A DNA stretch of 64,000 nt from Meconema thalassinum (GCA_946902985.2 OX336389.2:124035572-124099571), one strand, 5' to 3'; numbered from the stretch's first letter, positions 9,736 through 21,129 are shown. A program made the numbers and translations. Notes: generated by a model from the letters alone, not told the origin.

Positions 9736-10921
9736 AGTGAGGATGTTTAGCTGGCGAGCCAGCCTATCAAATGAGTAAGTGTGGTATTTGGTGCGTGGGA
9801 AGATATGGTCTTCCAGGCAGGCGTATCAGAAGTCACACAGGGGGTAGTATGTAAGTAAATGAGAGTTTTTAAGGTACAGGGAAATATGACGGGATTATAG
9901 GATGCTCTTGAGCACTAAAATGTATCGATACACCAAGGCCAGAATTTGGCAGCGCTGGTGAATTCCCATTTGTCTCCTAGAGATGGGTGAGCGCTTGAAC
10001 AGGGTATTTTTGCTTAAGGCGTCCACGAGGCAAAAGATGGGCCATCAGAAGGCGAGACAGTACTTCATGAAACTCATACATAACAGCACACGTGATTTCT
10101 GTTTACGGCCTCGCCACGTAAGATTTGTAAGTGTGTAATTTAAGGTAATTTGTACAATGGTATTATTTGATAGGGGAGAACTGGTCTGAGTTGAGAACTA
10201 GTATTAAGTAGAATATGGTCTACGGGAACTTAACAAGACAGGGCGATTACGGCACATAAATATTTGGTGTTATATGTAATGCGCATTTACTGTGTTTTTT
10301 TTTTTTTTTTTTTTAGAAATCAATATTAATTTCGTCTGTTATAAAGAGAGATTAAGTATTATGGTCACGATGCACTGCCACAATAGTGTGATCGTGTGCT
10401 CAGTGATAAGTGGGATTAAATTTCACAATTAGGAAGGAACCTCCAGTGAAATTAGGAAGTTCTAGGGAGATATACATATATCAGAACACCTTGATGCGTG
10501 TGATGTGACATCTCATATACATAGTGCTCACACAGTAATTATGTCTATTTTTCCAACATAGAGAAATTTGAGAGGCGGAAATATCCGTGGAACACTATTC
10601 TATATGAAAAACATTGGACTGGTTGCAAAGTGCAATCCATAGTGACAACAAACTTTGACGCAAAGTGCGTAAAGAAAAATTATGAGTGTATATATCTGTA
10701 ATTTGGGGTGATTTCATTTATGTAATATGTATTTTGGATGGGTTTTATTAACGTGTCTGGGATAATCGGATAATGGACCGTCGTCACGGTAAATCATCCG
10801 ATGATCCGAGGCGAATATGTAACGTGTTTTTCGAGGGGTTTTTATGCCACTGGCATAAGTCAGTAGGAAGCCAATCTATATTTATTTACGCGGCAAATTG
10901 TTCAGCCAAGAGAATTTTTTA
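9736..10921 (+). other. Gypsy-1 3' untranslated region
   Basis: About 1.2 kb without a credible ORF. It contains a perfect inverted repeat GCTGGC-GA-GCCAGC at 9750-9763, a run of about 20 T at 10294-10313, and ends in AAGAGAATTTTTTA before the LTR, where the polypurine tract should be. The last 120 bp recur in the reversed copy near 30700-30815. I looked for an env remnant and saw none. Confidence 0.6.
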
Positions 10922-10926
10922 TGTTA

Positions 10927-10962
<36 letters not shown>

Positions 10963-12174
10963 GGTATTTTTTGGAGCATTTTTATAAAATTATAAGCATA
11001 CAGATAGGTTTTCTATGTCTTAGAAAACACTATCAAGCAAATTATTACGAACGACATTATCATAGAAAATTATGTGATTGCGGAATTTTACGGAGTTTCG
11101 TCAGTTAGGGTATTATGAGAGACATGACTCACTGGGAATTCAGATACAGGCTGATTCTTGTCAAGAAGCATTACGCAAGCCTGGGTCGCAGCGTCAAGAA
11201 AAGGCGGATAGTATGGAACGGCAATCGACTTCACCCTCCCACCGAGTTTAATGAGCCAGAGGTGGGGAAGTAGCGCGTGGGGAGCAGCCAATCAGTGGAG
11301 ACCACGTAAGCTGGAAGTCGGCACTGGAGTGGGAAGCCGACGAGTGCATATATCGTTTGGCGCGCCGTGGAATAAAGAACAATAGGTGTAAGACTTGACC
11401 AGTACGGTTGCACGTGTGAGTCGCTCCGATGTTCCGTGGAGTGGAGGACTATCTTTGTAAAACTTAACCAGTGTGGTTGTACGAGTGTATGGCTCCGATG
11501 TTCGGACCATAAAGTCACCAAATCTACAAGTATATCATCTACTAACGAAGAAGATGACGGCGTCCAGGAAACAGTGGGAAGCTCTCTTCATCATCCAGTA
11601 CGAGGGACATGCTTCGGCAATTTCCAGTGGTAAGCGCGAATGACACAGAAATACGCAATCTCTCGTTTCTCTTTGTTTTATATTCAATATTTCAGTAACT
11701 TCATAGCTTGGGAATAAGAGTAAAATCAATAATTTATGAAACTCCGTTTTCACGTAATTCTCTATCGGTAATATTAAAATCGCAACGCTCCAATTTAAAT
11801 TTTAAACATCTTCTTATTATTATTAATTTTTCAATACTTGTTTTATATAATAATTCATTTCTTTTAACAATGCAATCTTTGCTTTCAGTAGGTAGCATTA
11901 GATATAGACCAATTCCTTCTCCTGATACAATTGTTTGTTGGGTTAATGATCAAATCATACCACGATCTGAGTGAATAGATTCTTGAAGGTGTTCTACCAG
12001 AGCTAGACGTTGTTAAATACAAATTTAGATTTCAACATTGCGTTGAGGTCTTGGCGCCCATTAAAACAACATACCTTAGGCAAAGGTAAACAGTTACATT
12101 TATCACCAAACAGTAAGGACCAGTCAAAACGTTTCATTTGTACGCTCAACAAGGAGCAAAGCATACCCGTTACA
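10922..12174 (+). repeat. 3' LTR of Gypsy-1
   Basis: Starts TGTTAATTTA plus (TTA)n and ends CCCGTTACA, so it has the TG...CA ends of an LTR. It matches 3144-4388 with few changes, for example G for C in TTATGAAAC and C for G in ACATACCTT. ACACTA follows it. Confidence 0.88.
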
Positions 12175-12194
12175 ACACTAGTACCGAATCAATC

Positions 12195-12523
12195 AGCCTC
12201 CGTGGCTTAGGCGGCAGCACGCCGGTCTCTCACCGCTGGGTCCCTGGTTCAAATCCCGGGCACTCCATGTGAGATCTGTGCTGGTCAAAACGGAGGCAGG
12301 CAGGTTTATCTCCCGGTACTCCGGTTTTCCCTGTCAAAATTTCATTCCAGCAACACTCTCCACTGTCATTTCATTTCATCTGTCATTCATTTAATCATTG
12401 CCTCAGAGGAATGCGACAGGCTTTGGCAGTCGGCACAGTTCATATCCTCGCCGCTAGATGGGGGCTTCATTCATTCCATCCCTGACCCGGTCGGTCGACT
12501 GAAAGCAGGCTGTGAATTTTCAT
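12195..12523 (+). mobile_element. tRNA-derived SINE, family 1
   Basis: The head carries polymerase III boxes: A-like TGGCTTAGGCGG and an exact B box GGTTCAAATCC. The body ends GGCTGTGAATTTTCAT. The 9-bp sequence CCGAATCAA occurs on both sides (12184-12192 and 12528-12536), a target duplication. The same family is at 16132, 48471 and 54311. It is non-coding and would move using a LINE's enzymes. Confidence 0.9.
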
Positions 12524-12674
12524 AGTTCCGAATCAAAAATCTGCTCAAAGGATTAGGTTCCCGAAATGTTTGACCGCTTGAACAACTACCTTTATTTAAG
12601 ACTGTTGAGACTGCATAACACTTAATGTCCATTGTGGTGTTTGAAGCTATATTTTCCGTGTTGCCTTAGTGAAC

Positions 12675-13380
12675 AGGAGTTTAGTGCTTTTCAGTCGGTC
12701 AACACGAATGTACCCAAAAGAGATGGGTTATGCCCTAATCCTGAAATAAATTACATGAGATTAATAAAACACTAGGATGGCCAGTTTCGATCGTCAAGCG
12801 ATCATCATCAGATCCATTACACTTAGGCTATAAAATCTATGTTTGAAATGCAGGTGAAAATATTTACAATATGTACAATTATTTAGTTGCAGTATTGGAA
12901 CTGCAACTGTCAGTGTATGCTAAATGCAGTATATATGATGTTAGGTGAAATGCTAAATGGTGATAGCTATCCGGAGTTTGTACTTTAGAGAGATTATATG
13001 GTTGTAAACTATGGTTAAACTATAAAATTGTAGGTTTAACCATAGTTTACAACCATATAATCTCTCTAAAGTACAAACTCCGGATAGCTATCACCATTTA
13101 GCATTTCACCTAACATCATATATACTGCATTTAGCATACACTGACAGTTGCAGTACCAATACTGCAACTAAATAATTGTACATATTGTAAATATTTTCAC
13201 CTGTATTTCAAATATAGATTTTATAGCCTAAGTGTAATGGATCAGATGATGATCGCTTGTCGATCGAAACTGGTCATCCTAGTGTTTTATTAATCTCATG
13301 TAATTTATTTCAGGATTAGGGCATAACCCATCTCTTTTGGGTACATTCGTGTTGACCGACTGAAAAGCACTAAACTCTTG
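12675..13380. repeat. 706-bp foldback element (near-perfect inverted repeat)
   Basis: Arms 12675-13020 and 13034-13380, about 346 bases each, are reverse complements with only scattered mismatches, joined by a 13-base loop. The arms run from AGTTTAGTGCTTTTCAGTCG to GGTTAAAC. A 13-bp direct repeat ACTTAATGTCCAT flanks the region at 12620-12632 and 13384-13396, which may be the target duplication, leaving 42 extra bases on the left. There is no ORF. A transcript would form a long double-stranded hairpin. Confidence 0.88.
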
Positions 13381-13396
13381 CTTACTTAATGTCCAT

Positions 13397-14247
13397 GTAG
13401 ACAATAGACTGTACCGTTATTATAATCGATATTTAACTACTAAATTTCCCTATCCTAAAATACAGGGAGAGCCTTCCCTATAGAACGGAGCTTCGCCTGC
13501 GCCGTGTGATGGATGAAGCGCGTTGAGTCAGCGCCAGTTAACTAGCATCTACCGTTACACAACAGTGCGTCGGGAAGCCCCGCATGTGGTCATAGCTTGA
13601 TTACTAGGGCTCGGATGTTGATGCCGTAAAAAAGTTTAAAAAATGCACTTAAAATTTTCAAAAATGACTGTAATAAATGACCTAAAAATTTGAAAAATGC
13701 ACTATAAAATGGAGAAAATAATCTTATAATAATAAACTCACCAATATTTCAAAAATTCTAAAAATGCACTATAAAATGGAGAAAATTGTCTTATAATAAT
13801 AAACTCACCAATAATTAAAAAATGACATCTTAAGCTCAAACTGAAAAGTCAATCAAAATAGACTTCTAGCACTTAACAAAAGGTTTATGTTCACTTTAGT
13901 CTGAGTTGTACTGCACTACGAATGTCATTCTGATTATGACAAATGTAAATGATCTGCGATTTCAGCCAACAAGTTTGTATATCTCGCAAAGCTGCGTTGA
14001 ACATAACTGATGTGATCGGAGCGTACTTGAAGTGAGGAAGGTCGTTTGCAGCTAACTCGGAGAGACGTAACTCCCTCATATAAAGCTGTGACATGACTAA
14101 ATTGAAAAATAATTTTAAAAAACCTTAAAAGGCCGATTTCTCTAAAATATGACCCAAAAATCTACCAAACTTAAAAAAAAAAAGCTCTTAAAATGGAAAA
14201 AAGCAAAAAATGCAAAAAGATGCAATATAAAAATGACATATTTGAAG
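13397..14247. other. AT-rich stretch with a short tandem duplication
   Basis: No gene seen. Two copies of a ~53-bp segment beginning AAAAATGCACTATAAAATGG lie at 13693-13745 and about 13760-13812, a period of about 67 bp. Related fragments (AAAAATGCACTTAAAATTTT) occur just upstream. A 67-codon minus-strand ORF at 13891-14094 is unrecognised and probably chance. Confidence 0.5.
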
Positions 14248-14329
14248 ACGGGATGGCCCGTCCGGAGTTTCTATGTACTTCAGCATTGTTTTAGATAGCG
14301 CAGTAAGAAGATGACATGTCCTCAACATC

Positions 14330-14712
14330 CGGGCCTGTTGATTACATTCCCAGCTGGCAAGGTACCTTAGTTGAGAAAATTAAGACTTGTGAAGCACTGT
14401 GTCCCGTGAACATGGTTAGGTATAGAACAAAACATCGAATTTTCCGAGCGGAAACTGATCTTGTCAACAAGAAGTCTTCCAGTATATGTGTTCGGACGTT
14501 TCAGCGCAGTGCGATTTTTACTTGTGGGGGAACCTTAAACAAAAGGTACACAGAATAGATACAATCCACGTATTCTGGAGGCCCTCGAGAACGAAATAAC
14601 TGCACCGATATGAAATATCAGTGTGGATGAATAACAGCGAGTGTACCAAAACTTCCTGCGTTGGTGCAATTTGTGTTTAGGAAATGAAGGACAGAATTTC
14701 AAGCAACTACTC
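14330..14712 (+). pseudogene. Decayed mariner-type transposase, C-terminal part
   Basis: Broken plus-strand reading frames give fragments typical of the end of mariner-like transposases: a segment like FYLWGNLKQKV near 14515-14545, then RWCNLCLGNEGQNFKQLL near 14665-14712. Several stops and frameshifts separate them. This end resembles that of the better kept fragment at 31452 (LCLGNDGLHFEHLM). The catalytic triad cannot be traced. Confidence 0.5.
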
Positions 14713-14869
14713 TAACATTCATGTAAGACCCGATGTTTATTAAATACGTTAAAAAGTGTAAATGTGTTGAACTAGTTGGGCGCTACGCTGCTGCTAGCGG
14801 CAGTACCTTGCTAGCCACAGTGCCCCGGCCAGCAAACGCCGCATCCGATGCTCCGTTCTATAAGGTGCG

Positions 14870-15558
14870 TTCAAAAAGTAACGAGCCGGTGGCTGGAATG
14901 CGCAAACCGGAGACGACATCGGCTAATCGTGGCGTGTGTAACGAGGTGTGGTTCCAACCAGAGCGTTTGTCGTTTGGATTCTGGTTCGAAGTAATGACAC
15001 CATGACTCATCTCCAGACACCACTCGTGCCAGGAACCAATTCCCTTCCATCGCATAGCGCTGCAGATGACCAAGACAGTGGGCCATTCGACATGCTTCCT
15101 GGTGTGGTTGAAGACTGTGGGGCACCTATTGGGCACATACTTTGCGCAAGTGCAGTAGTTCCTTCATGATGGTGTGCAAACTTCCGACGCTCAATCCGTC
15201 CACGGCGGCTATGGCGTTCATTGTCACTCGGCGGTCCTGGGTAATGAGTGCATCAACCAGCTGGACGTTGTCATCGGTAATGCAGGGGGGGGGGGGGGGG
15301 GGGGGGTGCCCCAGACTGGGCATCATCGGCTAACGACACCCGTCCTTCCCTGAAGCGCTTGTGCCACGCCTTGACCCTTGCAAGGGACATGCAGTGTTCG
15401 CCATACACTTGTGACATTCGGCATTGGATATCCGTTCCCCCTACTCCTTCCGCTGTCATAAACCGAATAACACCTCTTTGCTCTTCGTTTGACGCCTCCA
15501 TGTCACTGTTTGCAATGCGACTGGCAGCGTTGGACAATTGATGCATGCTGCTGCTCAC
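14870..15558 (-). pseudogene. Mariner transposase N-terminal half, disrupted
   Basis: Minus-strand pieces in shifted frames read in order: a helix-turn-helix region (EEQRGVIRFMTAEG, VKAWHKRFREGRVSLADD), then ITDDNVQLVDALI and MNAIAAVDGLSVGSLHTIM, then VVSGDESWCHYFEPESK, which carries the first catalytic aspartate. The second and third catalytic blocks are missing; sequence passes straight into the inverted repeat. A run of 22 G at 15285-15306 breaks the frame after DDAQSG. Homology is to SETMAR-like mariner transposases. Confidence 0.7.
15285..15306 (+). repeat. Homopolymer run of 22 G
   Basis: Uninterrupted G tract inside the mariner transposase remnant (poly-proline on the coding strand). 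It is the longest G run seen in the window, and could be a true expansion or a sequencing/assembly artefact. Confidence 0.9.
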
Positions 15559-15720
15559 ATTGTATCGTCGCGTGACGTGCAGGCGTGCCCTCTAGCGACG
15601 GGCTATGATCTTCCACGCTCTGGTCGGAACCACACCTCGTTACATACGCCACGATTAGCCGATGTCGTCACCGATTTGCGCATTCCAGCTTCTGGCTCGT
15701 TACTTTTTGAACGCACTTTA

Positions 15721-16131
15721 TATATGGATGGCTCTCACTGTACTATGCCTATCTTGTTCTAAGTTTTGAGATCAGCAAGATATTCAGTAAAGAACATTGT
15801 GTGGGTTTACTCTTGTCTAACAGTACTACTCTACCAGGGAATTGTTACCGCTAGACGTGGAGCGGGGCAGTTTTGTATACATTACGTCATGTCGCCTCGT
15901 TATGGCTGCAGAGAGCGGTTGCGGAGCAAGCGGAGGAAACCATGTACAGGCATACAATGAGAACACACCGCACAGCGCACGACTCAGCACGAATCATGCA
16001 CACAAATGACATGCGATGAGGTTTCGCTGGCGATGACTGCACGACTATCACAGGCGTGTGGCTGGGCGGAGCGCATTAGTTCCGGTTTCCGCCTCCGGTA
16101 ACAATTTGCTGGTAGGGTAGTACTGTAAATG
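15721..16131. other. Unassigned sequence
   Basis: About 410 bp between the mariner-type element and the next SINE. Plus-strand ORFs of 64-74 codons overlap its left part but resemble nothing I know. No repeat structure was recognised. Confidence 0.4.
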
Positions 16132-16460
16132 AAAAACCACAGCCTGCTTTCAGTCGGCCGACCGGGTCAGGGAATGGAATGAATGAAGCCCCCATCTAGT
16201 GACGAGGATATGAACTGTGCCGGCTGTCGAAGCCTGTCGCACTCCCCTGGGGCAATGATTAAAGGAATGACAGATGAAGTGAAATGATAGTGGAGAGTGT
16301 TGCTGGAATGAAATTTGTGACAGGGAAAACTGTAGTACCCGGAGAAAAACCTGTCTGCCTCCGCCTTGTGCAGCACAAATCTCACATGGAGTGACTGGGA
16401 TTTGAACCACGGACCCAGCTGTGAGAGGCCGGCGTGCTGCCGCCTAAGACACGGAGGCTC
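16132..16460 (-). mobile_element. tRNA-derived SINE, family 1 (reverse)
   Basis: Reverse complement of the family at 12195: the head lies at the right (GAGCCTCCGTGTCTTAGGCG on the minus strand, B box GGTTCAAATCC) and the tail (GGCTGTGGTTTTTC) at the left. No clear target duplication was found; AGTACT occurs on both sides but is short. Confidence 0.88.
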
Positions 16461-16507
16461 ATTGTCTAGCAGTACTATTGTGTGGAATTAGGGCGGTCAA
16501 CTGATAA

Positions 16508-17070
16508 GGCCTCTACACTCGACCCAATCTGTTGGGCCCGATCTGCTGGGTAATTAGCGCGGTAAATCGGGTGCTGCTCTCCACACGACACAATCTGCTG
16601 GGCCCGATCTGCAGTAGGCTAGCTCGCTCTGGTCTGAAAGCACGCACGATCATGGCTCCTTCCTTTTCTAAATTTCAAAAAATAGGAATCGCATTGACTT
16701 TGTTGCCATTGAAGTCGATACAAAGGAGAAAATATTGGGCTAAAAAGTGGTTATTACAGAGAAAAAAAAAATGTCATACAAATATTATTAGAGAACTAGA
16801 ACCATGCGATTTTAGAAACTTTCTACGAATGGATATTGACACTTTCAATGAACTGCACTACATGGTGGCACCTTTAATAAAGAAACAAGACACTGTAATG
16901 AGGGAAAGTGTTAGTGTTCAAGAGCTAATGGGCCAACTTCCCCAATGTCGCAATAATAAGTTGGGAGATTGTGAGGTCGCCCCAACCAACCTCCCGACAA
17001 TAATTATGACGGCCCGACCGGTTCCAACAAGCCTACACAAGCCTAGCAGACTGGGTCGAGTGTAGAGGCT
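16508..17070 (+). mobile_element. Internally deleted PIF/Harbinger element
   Basis: The left end GGCCTCTACACTCGACCCA and the right end, whose reverse complement is AGCCTCTACACTCGACCCAG, are inverted repeats. TAA lies next to the left end and TTTTAA next to the right, in line with a 3-bp TAA/TTA target site. The subterminal motif CTGCTGGGCCCGATCTG is repeated near the left end. Inside is the N-terminal part of a HARBI1-like transposase. Confidence 0.78.
16652..16960 (+). pseudogene. HARBI1-like Harbinger transposase, N-terminal fragment
   Basis: From the ATG at 16652 the frame reads a Harbinger N-terminus: KYWAKKWLLQRKKKCHTNII, then EPCDFRNFLRMDIDTFNELH and KKQDTVMRESVS. The catalytic DDE domain is absent; after about residue 100 the frame runs into the 3' terminal sequence and stops at 17065. 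It cannot encode an active nuclease. Confidence 0.75.
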
Positions 17071-17209
17071 TTTAACATCATGTACAGTATGATCCATGTT
17101 AGAAAAGGAGCAAGGAGTGGGGATTTGACGTGCAGCATAACATAGTACGGTATATACCCGTGTAGTATGCACTCCTATAGTACAGTGTATTTAAGGTTCA
17201 CTTCCTTTA

Positions 17210-17690
17210 CAGAAGGTTTTTACACATGACTATGATTATAGAAGTAGTGCAACTCGAATGATAGAAAAATTAGGGTGGGAATCTCTGGAAGATAGAAGGA
17301 CGAAATCCAGACTATACGCTATGTTTAACAATTACACTAATCAGCCAGCATGGGGAGAACTAAGCAAACGTCTGGGAAATCCTACCTACCTGAGCAGGGC
17401 AGATCATCCACATAAAGCCAAGGTCCGGCCACAGCGTACAAATTATGGGAAATATTCTTTCATTAACCGTGGTATTGATAATTGGAACTCTTTACCTGCC
17501 TCAGTCCTAGAGCCTTTCCCCAAATATATTGATGTGTTTAAGAGAAGATTGAAATTTTGTGGAAATATAATACTACGATGTAATTACTATAGTTCCTGAA
17601 TTGCGAATTGTGTATATTGAGTTTGATATTATTGTTGGTGATTTTCTGTATTTGTACAATTTGCCACAGGGGAATTACCCCCATCTGCAA

Positions 17691-17739
<49 letters not shown>

Positions 17740-17740
17740 G
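17210..17740 (+). mobile_element. 5'-truncated CR1 LINE, 3' end with (AAT)n tail
   Basis: The ORF at 17258-17599 (LGWESLEDRRTKSRLYAM, NQPAWGELSKR, KWNSLP-like NWNSLPASVLEP) matches the C-terminus of the CR1 at 58198-59868. The untranslated end (GCCACAGGGGAATTACCCCC, CTGCAAATAATAAT) corresponds to the 3' end of that element. The tail is (AAT)n at about 17691-17740, where the full copy has (GAAT)n. This truncation is typical of LINE insertion. Confidence 0.85.
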
Positions 17741-18700
17741 TGAATTGTTCTGTTGGACGGCACCCATCCACATACATCTGGGAAGCATGATCAACCATAA
17801 GGGAAATGATGGAAAAGAAGACCATTGGCAGATACGCGGTATTGAAAGTTCAGCGACGATATTGTCCTGTCATTACACCATCAATTGAAGTGGGGTACTA
17901 CAGTATGTGGAACACTGCTTACGTGACTGACTTGAGATTTGAACTCTTTTAAGTTGTCTTAAAGAGGACGAGTGTGCCTGGTTCAACCGTCACATCAGAA
18001 AATTAATTCGACCCTGGACCTTCGAGAAGTGTGATTAATTTCTTGAGCTAAGATGTGAGGGGAAGGAAAGCCCTGGCTAACCATTACGTCACTCTCTCCT
18101 GCGTGCCACTACTGGCCCCTTGGGAACCCCAGTGAACTGGACGGGCAGCTAGAGACCGAGTGCCCTGTCATTGGCCTGGCGACAATTTATTTGCCAAGTG
18201 GGGAGGGGTGGTGTGGCTTTGAAAAATATAAAAGAAAGCCGAGAATTGTGTTCGGAAGGTGACGAGAAATGGTTATTCTCGAAAGACCTACACAAAATGA
18301 AGCCTTAAAATCCCTTTGCAGTTAAAAGAAAAAAGATTTTATGTTCGACCCTGACTATTATGTCCGACAACTATACTATAATGAGGCTCATTATAACACT
18401 ATTATTCATTATGAAACAGTTTCTCCCACCAATCAGAGCTCAAGAAACAGTTGTTTGACCAATTAGATAACGATAGCATCGCACCTGCACTGAGTTCCAC
18501 GGTCTTCTAATTTAAATTTCACTGCGTGGACTAGTGTCATAGTAGGGAAATCGAGGAGGCCATGGTCAAATACAAGGCATTCTCTGCGTCTCATGCGCTC
18601 TGTTCAGTACACAAAACTGGCGAAATCTCGACAGATATTTATGAATATTTATGTTCGAACATAAGATAAATATAATAATTATCGTCGAACATAAACAGTC
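17741..18700. other. Unassigned sequence
   Basis: About 960 bp without a credible gene or recognised repeat. The right part (from 18330) is AT-rich and repeats short motifs such as ATGTTCGA and GTCGAACATAA, so it may be an old non-autonomous transposon end. Confidence 0.35.
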
Positions 18701-18710
18701 GTATGTAACT

Positions 18711-18815
18711 CGCCTATAATGGTAATTAAGACACTCGTATGGAAATTATAAAACTTGCATACGCTCGTTTTATAAACATACTCGTGTCTTAATTATTGCC
18801 ATTATGGGCTCGTTG
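18711..18815. repeat. Nested palindrome, ~100 bp
   Basis: CCTATAATGGTAATTAAGAC on the left is mirrored, with a 2-base gap, by GTCTTAATTATTGCCATTAT on the right. Inside, TTATAAAAC and GTTTTATAA form a second inverted repeat. This is a small MITE-like hairpin, but no target duplication was identified. Confidence 0.6.
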
Positions 18816-18871
18816 CATAATGTGCTAGTAGGAAACTATAGTGTTTTGTATGCAGGTTGTTAAAATATTTT

Positions 18872-19068
18872 AGGGGGCGTGGTGGCTCAGCGGTCTAGCT
18901 GTGTGCCTCTCACCAAGGCGGTCCGGGTTCGATTCCCGGTCAATGCATGTGAGATTTTCGAAGTGAAATGCCATGTCCTGTGGTTCGGATTCCACGTAAA
19001 ACGGAGGTCCCGTGGCTCATGATCTCAAGATTAACGGTCACGTTAAACTACAAGCTTCCTTCCTTCCT
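18872..19068 (+). mobile_element. tRNA-derived SINE, family 2
   Basis: Head GGGGGCGTGGTGGCTCAGCG (A box) with B box GGTTCGATTCC, body through CTCATGATCTCAAGATTAACG, tail of CTTCC repeats. It is flanked by an exact 15-bp target duplication TTGTTAAAATATTTT at 18857-18871 and 19069-19083. Other copies: 33312 and 49433. Confidence 0.93.
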
Positions 19069-19716
19069 TTGTTAAAATATTTTGGATATTCGTGGCGATA
19101 ATGATTCTGAAACCTAATATATCCAGTACACCGCATCGTAATGTTTACTAACAAAGGGACATAGTAAATATGAACCTCTCGATCTCACTAAATCGCAGTG
19201 GCGGCTGGCAGATAATTGTTCTGGGTATTGCACTATTTTCATTAAGGGGGGATAGCGGTTAGGGTAAAAGACTGCTTGATATCAGAGATAACTATATTCA
19301 ATTGCGCGGTAAAACGGATGTACCTCATTCATCACGAATGTCGCATTTCAGAGAACATCGCATTGCCATCGGAATAAATGGATTATAATAGTCTACATCA
19401 GAGGTTCACGTTAGGTGGTCCGCGGACCCCCGGGGGTCCGCGAAGAGTCGTCAATAAATAACGCAATAATGAACATGATAAACGGAGAAAGTACAAAGAG
19501 TTCTTTCAAAATAATAATTATGCGATGCCACCCACAGCACACGGGGCGCACTCATGTGTGTCCCATCGTAATTTGAGCTTTTCAAGTTTCCCGCTAGGGA
19601 ATGTTCTCCTCCTTTATCTCTGGGTTCTGCTCCGCAGCCAAAGTGTGTTTACATATTTACATGAGTTTTGAAAGTTGAAACTTTTGAGTGTTTTAATTGT
19701 TAAAAGTCCATTGACT

Positions 19717-21080
19717 ATGGATCGTTGGTTGAAGAGTGGATCTTTTAAACGAAGTAGGCCCACTGCTACAGATAGTGACGAAGAGGAATCTGTGGGCCTA
19801 GCCATTCAAAGAGTAAGCCTACCTCGAAAAGTAGGTAATACGACATAAAATATTTGAAAATTGGCTTTACGTATTGTGGACCTGAAGATTGTCCTAAGCC
19901 TCAAACCCTTGACAACGAGAGTATGAAACCTGCAAACCTCCCGAGGCATCTAGATACTAAACACTTGGAGCACAAAGGCAAATGCATTGAATTCTTCAAA
20001 ATAAAGTCAGCCGAACTGAAATCATGCCATCAAGTAATTACCAAAAGTTCTGGTGCAAATGTAAATGAAAATGGAACGCTTACATCCTACGAAGTATCTC
20101 CGCTTGTCGCATTGCTGAAGAGCTCATTCTACCTTCAGCAATTATTTTGTGCAAGAGAATGCTGGGCGATGCTGCCGCAAAGCTTGGAAGTACCGTCCTG
20201 CTGTCTAACAATAATGCGCAAAGGCGAATTACGGATATGTAAAACAAAATTGAAGAGACGTTGGCAATGCTCCACATGTGTGACATGTTTGCTCTGCAGT
20301 TGGATGAGAGTACTGACATAGCAAAAAAGGCGATAATGTTGTCTTTTTATGTCATGACGAAATATAATAAGATTTTACTTTTTACTGTGACCTAGTACAC
20401 TAAACAGCAGACTATATTTTCGCAGCTCTCAACGATTATTGTAATAAACAAGATATCGCCTGGAAGAAATATGTGGGTCTGTCTACAGTTGGCGCGAAAG
20501 CAGGAAGGGCTCAAGCTGAAGTGAAAGAGGTAGCTCCATATTTGAAGTGGACACATTGGTGTATTCACCGGGAAGCATTAGTAACCAAAAGACTGCCTGA
20601 CTGCTGCACAGCAGTGGTGAAAATAATAAACAATGTCAAAACCAGCTCCTTAAAATGCAGGTTATTTGCATTGCGTTGCAAAGACATGGGTAGCGAGCAT
20701 GAGCAGCTTCTCCAAGTGCGATGATTTTCAAGAGGCAGGATCTTATCGAGGTTTTTCGAGCTGAAATATGAGGTACGGATCTTTCTTCTTGGGGCGATAC
20801 ATGAGGATTTCCTCAAGGACTTTCCTTGGCTTTGCAAAACTGCTTATTTTGCTGACGTGTTTGATCACTTGAATGTTTTGAATTTGAGTTGGAAAGGTGA
20901 CTACGTTGATATCTTCAGCGTTAACGACAAGATCATTGCGATTGTAAAAGTGTAATATTTGGGCAGTAAGGGTCCAAAATGGCTCACTTGCCCATTTCCC
21001 CACACTAAAAACGTTTCTGCAGCCACCTAACGAAGGTTTGCCTTGCGAAGTAAAAGAAAATACAGAGTCCGCCAGAAAAA
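19717..21080 (+). pseudogene. hAT transposase, N-terminal and central part, disrupted
   Basis: Begins MDRWLKSGSFKRSRPT at 19717. It continues across frames as a BED-type zinc finger region (IGFTYCGPEDCPKPQ, NESMKPANLPRHLDTKH), then TSYEVS, AQLDEST-like LQLDEST near 20300, WTHWCIHREALVTKRL near 20550, DMGSEHEQLL near 20690, and PWLCKTAYFADVFDHLN near 20825. This is the order of ZBED5/SCAND3-like hAT transposases. Multiple stops and frameshifts make it non-functional. The longest intact piece is the 155-codon ORF at 19854-20321. Confidence 0.78.
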
Positions 21081-21129
21081 TGTATACACTCTTTGTCAGA
21101 CGATATCGGGATATGGACATTGTCAACTG

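Larger units (their letters stand above)
3144..12174 (+). mobile_element. Gypsy-1: near-complete Ty3/Gypsy LTR retrotransposon
   Basis: Two direct LTRs of about 1.25 kb (3144-4388 and 10922-12174) flank a gag gene, a Gypsy-order pol (protease, reverse transcriptase, RNase H, integrase) and a 1.2-kb untranslated 3' region. By eye the LTRs differ at about five substitutions and a few short indels, so this is a young insertion. Lesions seen are one in-frame stop in gag and an apparent single-base shift between the gag -1 extension and pol. No target duplication was found: GGTTCGTGG lies on the left and ACACTA on the right. No env-like ORF follows pol. A diverged reversed LTR of the same family lies at 29556-30815. 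Confidence 0.9.
14863..15718 (-). mobile_element. Mariner-type element with ~105-bp terminal inverted repeats
   Basis: The ends AAGTGCGTTCAAAAAGTAAC (right, read inward) and AAGGTGCGTTC... (left) match as inverted repeats over about 105 bp with roughly 10% mismatch. TA lies on both sides (14861-14862, 15719-15720), the Tc1/mariner target duplication. The interior keeps the 5' half of a transposase gene on the minus strand, so this is an internally deleted element. Confidence 0.85.

Noticed and set aside
9736..10921. Possible env gene after Gypsy-1 pol
   Set aside because: No ORF of useful length, signal peptide or membrane segment was found; it reads as untranslated sequence.
15126..15326. 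Proline-rich protein ORFs around the G run
   Set aside because: Poly-proline comes from the 22-G tract inside a broken mariner transposase.
16150..16410. ORFs inside SINE family 1, also at 48520-48830 and 54295-54661
   Set aside because: The same frames appear in each SINE copy; they come from the SINE sequence and not from a gene.
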